Source of the DNA: an uncultured Campylobacter sp.
GTDB lineage: Bacteria > Campylobacterota > Campylobacteria > Campylobacterales > Campylobacteraceae
Reading direction: 5' to 3'
Length of the DNA: 47,606 nt
Assembly: GCA_934718785.1 (NCBI GenBank)
Contig: CAKVAF010000015.1
Coordinates: 1-47,606 of the forward strand
Part shown: positions 45,794-47,606 of the stretch, one piece after another
How positions within the stretch are numbered: position 1 is the first letter of the stretch
How the letters are laid out: each line of letters opens with the position of its first letter
Position numbers and translations under genes: made by a program
Notes under the pieces: generated by a model
What the model saw: only the letters and a program-made list of their open reading frames with translations
The model's database searches: none
Told to the model about the DNA's origin: nothing

Positions 45794-47146
45794 TTATGCG
45801 CTTTGTTTGTGGTAAAACTCTTTTAAAGTGTTATAAATTTTTTCCAAATCCGCTTGCAAAGTCTTTATTAGCGGATATTTGGGTAAAATCTCGCCTGTAA
45901 AATTGCCATTTGTGGCGTGATATACGCTGACATTGTATTTTGAAGCATAAAATTTAATTAACAGTCTTTGCAAATTTGGCTCTATAAAATCATCAAACCA
46001 AGCGTTATTTGAAAGAGCGATGATGATATTTTTTTCTTTAAAAAGAGCTTCTTTTGTGGCTTCATAACAAATGGCGTTAGTGATTTTTTGCCCTGCTAGC
46101 TCGTAAGTGTTTAAGGGCGCGCCCCTTGAAAATTCTCCAAAATTGATTAAATATTTTTTAAAAAAGTCTTTTAAAAAGGGAATTTCTTCTCCAAAAGGCA
46201 CCAAATAATGCTTGTTTAAGATTTGATCCTTGCCCTTTATGAAAACATAAGTAGAATTATAAACTTCATTTTCTTTACTGCTAAATGCTCCTGCAATGAT
46301 ATTAATTTGATAAGAAAGCTCTTGTAAAATCGCGTAATATCGCCCCTCAAAATCACGCTCTAAATCAAAAGCAAAGGCACTTTCAGGTAAAATTATAAGC
46401 TCTTTTTTAGCCTCAATCGCCTTTTTAATTTCAAGCACTAAATCATCGGCATTTTTTTGCATATTGAGATTTAAAAATTTTTGATCCTGTGAAATATTTG
46501 TTTGAACTAATTCATAATTTAGGCTCAAACGCTCAAATTTAGGCTCGTCCTTTTGAAGCCCTATATAACAAAGTATTAAAATAATAGCGATTTTATAATA
46601 TCTTGAAATGTATTTTTCATAGTAAAAATAAGAGATTAAAAATAAGCAAATGATGCCTTTAGTGGAGCATTCAAAAAGACCTGGCACCACTAAAACGCCC
46701 CAGTTTAGCCAGTCAAAGCCAAGCGGATGAATATAGCTTAAGCCAAAAATAGCCCCTAATCTTAATAAATCAAATTTAAAAAGATAGCAAATTCTAAACA
46801 ACACCCCATAAAATAAGCCCACGCCAAGCATAATCAAAGGCACTAGATAATGAAGATTGAAATAAATCGATGAAAGTCCCAGCCAAAAAAACCAAAAAAG
46901 CCCCAGAAAAAATCCCGTAAAAAAATACCCCCATTTATCGCTTCGAAGCAGCAACACAAGCCCATAAATAGCGATAAAGGGCGATAAAATTTCAAGGCTT
47001 AAACTTTGATATTTTGAAATATAAATTGAATTTGAAATGAAAAATGCGCAAATAAAGGCTTTTATTATTTTAAAAATGCTAGAATTGTGATTTAATTTTT
47101 TCAAAAAAGGAAAAGAAAATGGAACAAAACTCAGTGCTGACCTCAT
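45794..47146 (-). CDS. lnt: Apolipoprotein N-acyltransferase Lnt
   Basis: Lnt adds the third acyl chain to lipoproteins at the inner membrane. The 450-residue reading has several N-terminal membrane spans, then a periplasmic nitrilase domain with the intact triad E255 (IILPESAF), K312 (NKHYLVPFGEEIP) and C360 (NAICYEA). The ATG at 47146 has TTAGAGGTAATA upstream but lies 28 bases inside the divergent yajC gene. A TTG at 47104 is an alternative without a ribosome binding site, so the start is uncertain. From memory it matches Cj1095, divergent from yajC there too. Confidence 0.92.
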   Translation of the reverse strand: MRSALSFVPFSFPFLKKLNHNSSIFKIIKAFICAFFISNSIYISKYQSLSLEILSPFIAIYGLVLLLRSDKWGYFFTGFFLGLFWFFWLGLSSIYFNLHYLVPLIMLGVGLFYGVLFRICYLFKFDLLRLGAIFGLSYIHPLGFDWLNWGVLVVPGLFECSTKGIICLFLISYFYYEKYISRYYKIAIILILCYIGLQKDEPKFERLSLNYELVQTNISQDQKFLNLNMQKNADDLVLEIKKAIEAKKELIILPESAFAFDLERDFEGRYYAILQELSYQINIIAGAFSSKENEVYNSTYVFIKGKDQILNKHYLVPFGEEIPFLKDFFKKYLINFGEFSRGAPLNTYELAGQKITNAICYEATKEALFKEKNIIIALSNNAWFDDFIEPNLQRLLIKFYASKYNVSVYHATNGNFTGEILPKYPLIKTLQADLEKIYNTLKEFYHKQSA

Positions 47147-47394
47147 TATTACCTCTAATCGTGCTTTTTGCGATTTTTTATTTCTTGGTGATAAGACCTC
47201 AACAAAAGCAAGCCAAAGCTCATAAAAAGATGATTTCAGAACTTGCCAAAGGCGATAAAATTATCACCACAGGCGGGCTGATTTGCGAGGTGGTAAAACC
47301 AGAAGAAGATTTTATCAAAGTTAAGCTTAATGATGAGAATGTTATTGCGAAAATTTCAAAAGAATTTATTGCAAAAAAAATCAGCGAACAATAA
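47119..47394 (+). CDS. yajC: YajC, accessory subunit of the Sec translocon
   Basis: A 91-residue protein with one N-terminal membrane span (SLLPLIVLFAIFYFLVI) followed by the family signature RPQQKQAKAHKKMISELAKGDKIITTGGL. It joins SecDF at the inner membrane. Start ATG 47119 has AAAAAGGAAAAGAA upstream. It is followed 15 bases later by secD. Confidence 0.96.
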   Translation: MEQNSVLTSLLPLIVLFAIFYFLVIRPQQKQAKAHKKMISELAKGDKIITTGGLICEVVKPEEDFIKVKLNDENVIAKISKEFIAKKISEQ

Positions 47395-47409
47395 ATTTCT
47401 TTTGGATAA

Positions 47410-47606
47410 ATGGCGATGAATCATAAAAAATTCACTTACAAAACGGCTGTTTTCGCCCTTGTACTCATCTTTGGCGTTGCTTTTTCTCTGCCTTCGTTTT
47501 TACAAAGTGAAACAGGCAAGAAAATCAATCTAGGGCTTGATTTGCAAGGTGGGCTTTACATGCTACTTGGCGTTGATAACGCTGAAGCCGTAAAATCAAA
47601 GATTAA
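47410..47606 (+). CDS. secD: Preprotein translocase subunit SecD, N-terminal part (3' end outside window)
   Basis: The frame from ATG 47410 runs off the window after about 65 residues. After the first membrane span (TAVFALVLIFGVAFSLPSF) it reads INLGLDLQGGLYMLLGVD, the conserved SecD motif at the start of the periplasmic domain. A second in-frame ATG at 47416 is equally possible, since TTGGAT upstream fits either. SecD helps complete export using the proton gradient. Confidence 0.93.
   Translation, partial: MAMNHKKFTYKTAVFALVLIFGVAFSLPSFLQSETGKKINLGLDLQGGLYMLLGVDNAEAVKSKI

Overview
The window is a stretch of chromosome from a low-GC member of the genus Campylobacter. The gene content fits throughout: futalosine-pathway MqnE, the PEB1/PebC amino-acid ABC transporter, a flgB-flgC-fliE operon behind a sigma54-type promoter, FqrB, an ileS / tiny membrane peptide / gatA operon, yajC-secD, typical AAGGA-type ribosome binding sites, TATAAT or TAAAAT -10 boxes without clear -35 boxes, and G9 tracts at phase-variable genes. 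I cannot name the species. Compared with my memory of C. jejuni NCTC 11168, the genes form short syntenic blocks joined in a different order. No rRNA, tRNA, CRISPR array, transposase or prophage gene was seen.

Layout. 1-5.85 kb: end of a membrane protein, mqnE, a degenerate GlnD-like gene and glmS. 5.9-6.7 kb: a broken methyltransferase gene with a G9 tract. 6.7-10.4 kb: PEB1 amino-acid uptake operon on the minus strand, whose two inner gaps carry large repeat insertions. 10.5-15.4 kb: zinc uptake cluster znuA / NicO-type fusion / znuC / znuB, divergent from zur, with a 17-bp palindromic operator between. 15.9-17.8 kb: a two-component system. 17.9-20.95 kb: flagellar rod genes plus a class B penicillin-binding protein. 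21.4-22.4 kb: an orphan radical SAM gene between two repeat arrays. 22.8-27.6 kb: a phase-variable TonB-dependent receptor (OFF as read), a divergent ChaN-like lipoprotein and a Sel1-repeat protein. 27.8-31.8 kb: LysE exporter, sirtuin, nitrilase-fold protein, xseB, guaB. 31.9-36.3 kb: EamA transporter, TRIC-like channel, fqrB, proA. 36.7-41.0 kb: htpG, rhodanese, a small membrane protein, an acetyltransferase and a CinA-like protein. 41.3-45.6 kb: ileS, small peptide, gatA. 45.8 kb to the end: lnt divergent from yajC-secD (secD cut by the window edge).

The most unusual content lies between genes. At least four families of short palindromic repeats occupy the spacers. A is about 25 bp with core CGCGCCGCTGTTTT. 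B is built from GATTGCC...CGCAATGACG half-units. Each half-unit encloses a different but self-complementary 6-8 bp stem. C is a 119-bp hairpin with paired changes between copies. D is a single 118-bp cruciform before ileS. A, B and C occur in the same order (A-B-C) in both inner gaps of the PEB1 operon and, reversed and more decayed, at 27.6 kb. This looks like a composite non-autonomous mobile unit or a family of structured RNAs. The repeats tend to lie where the gene order appears to switch from one C. jejuni block to another.
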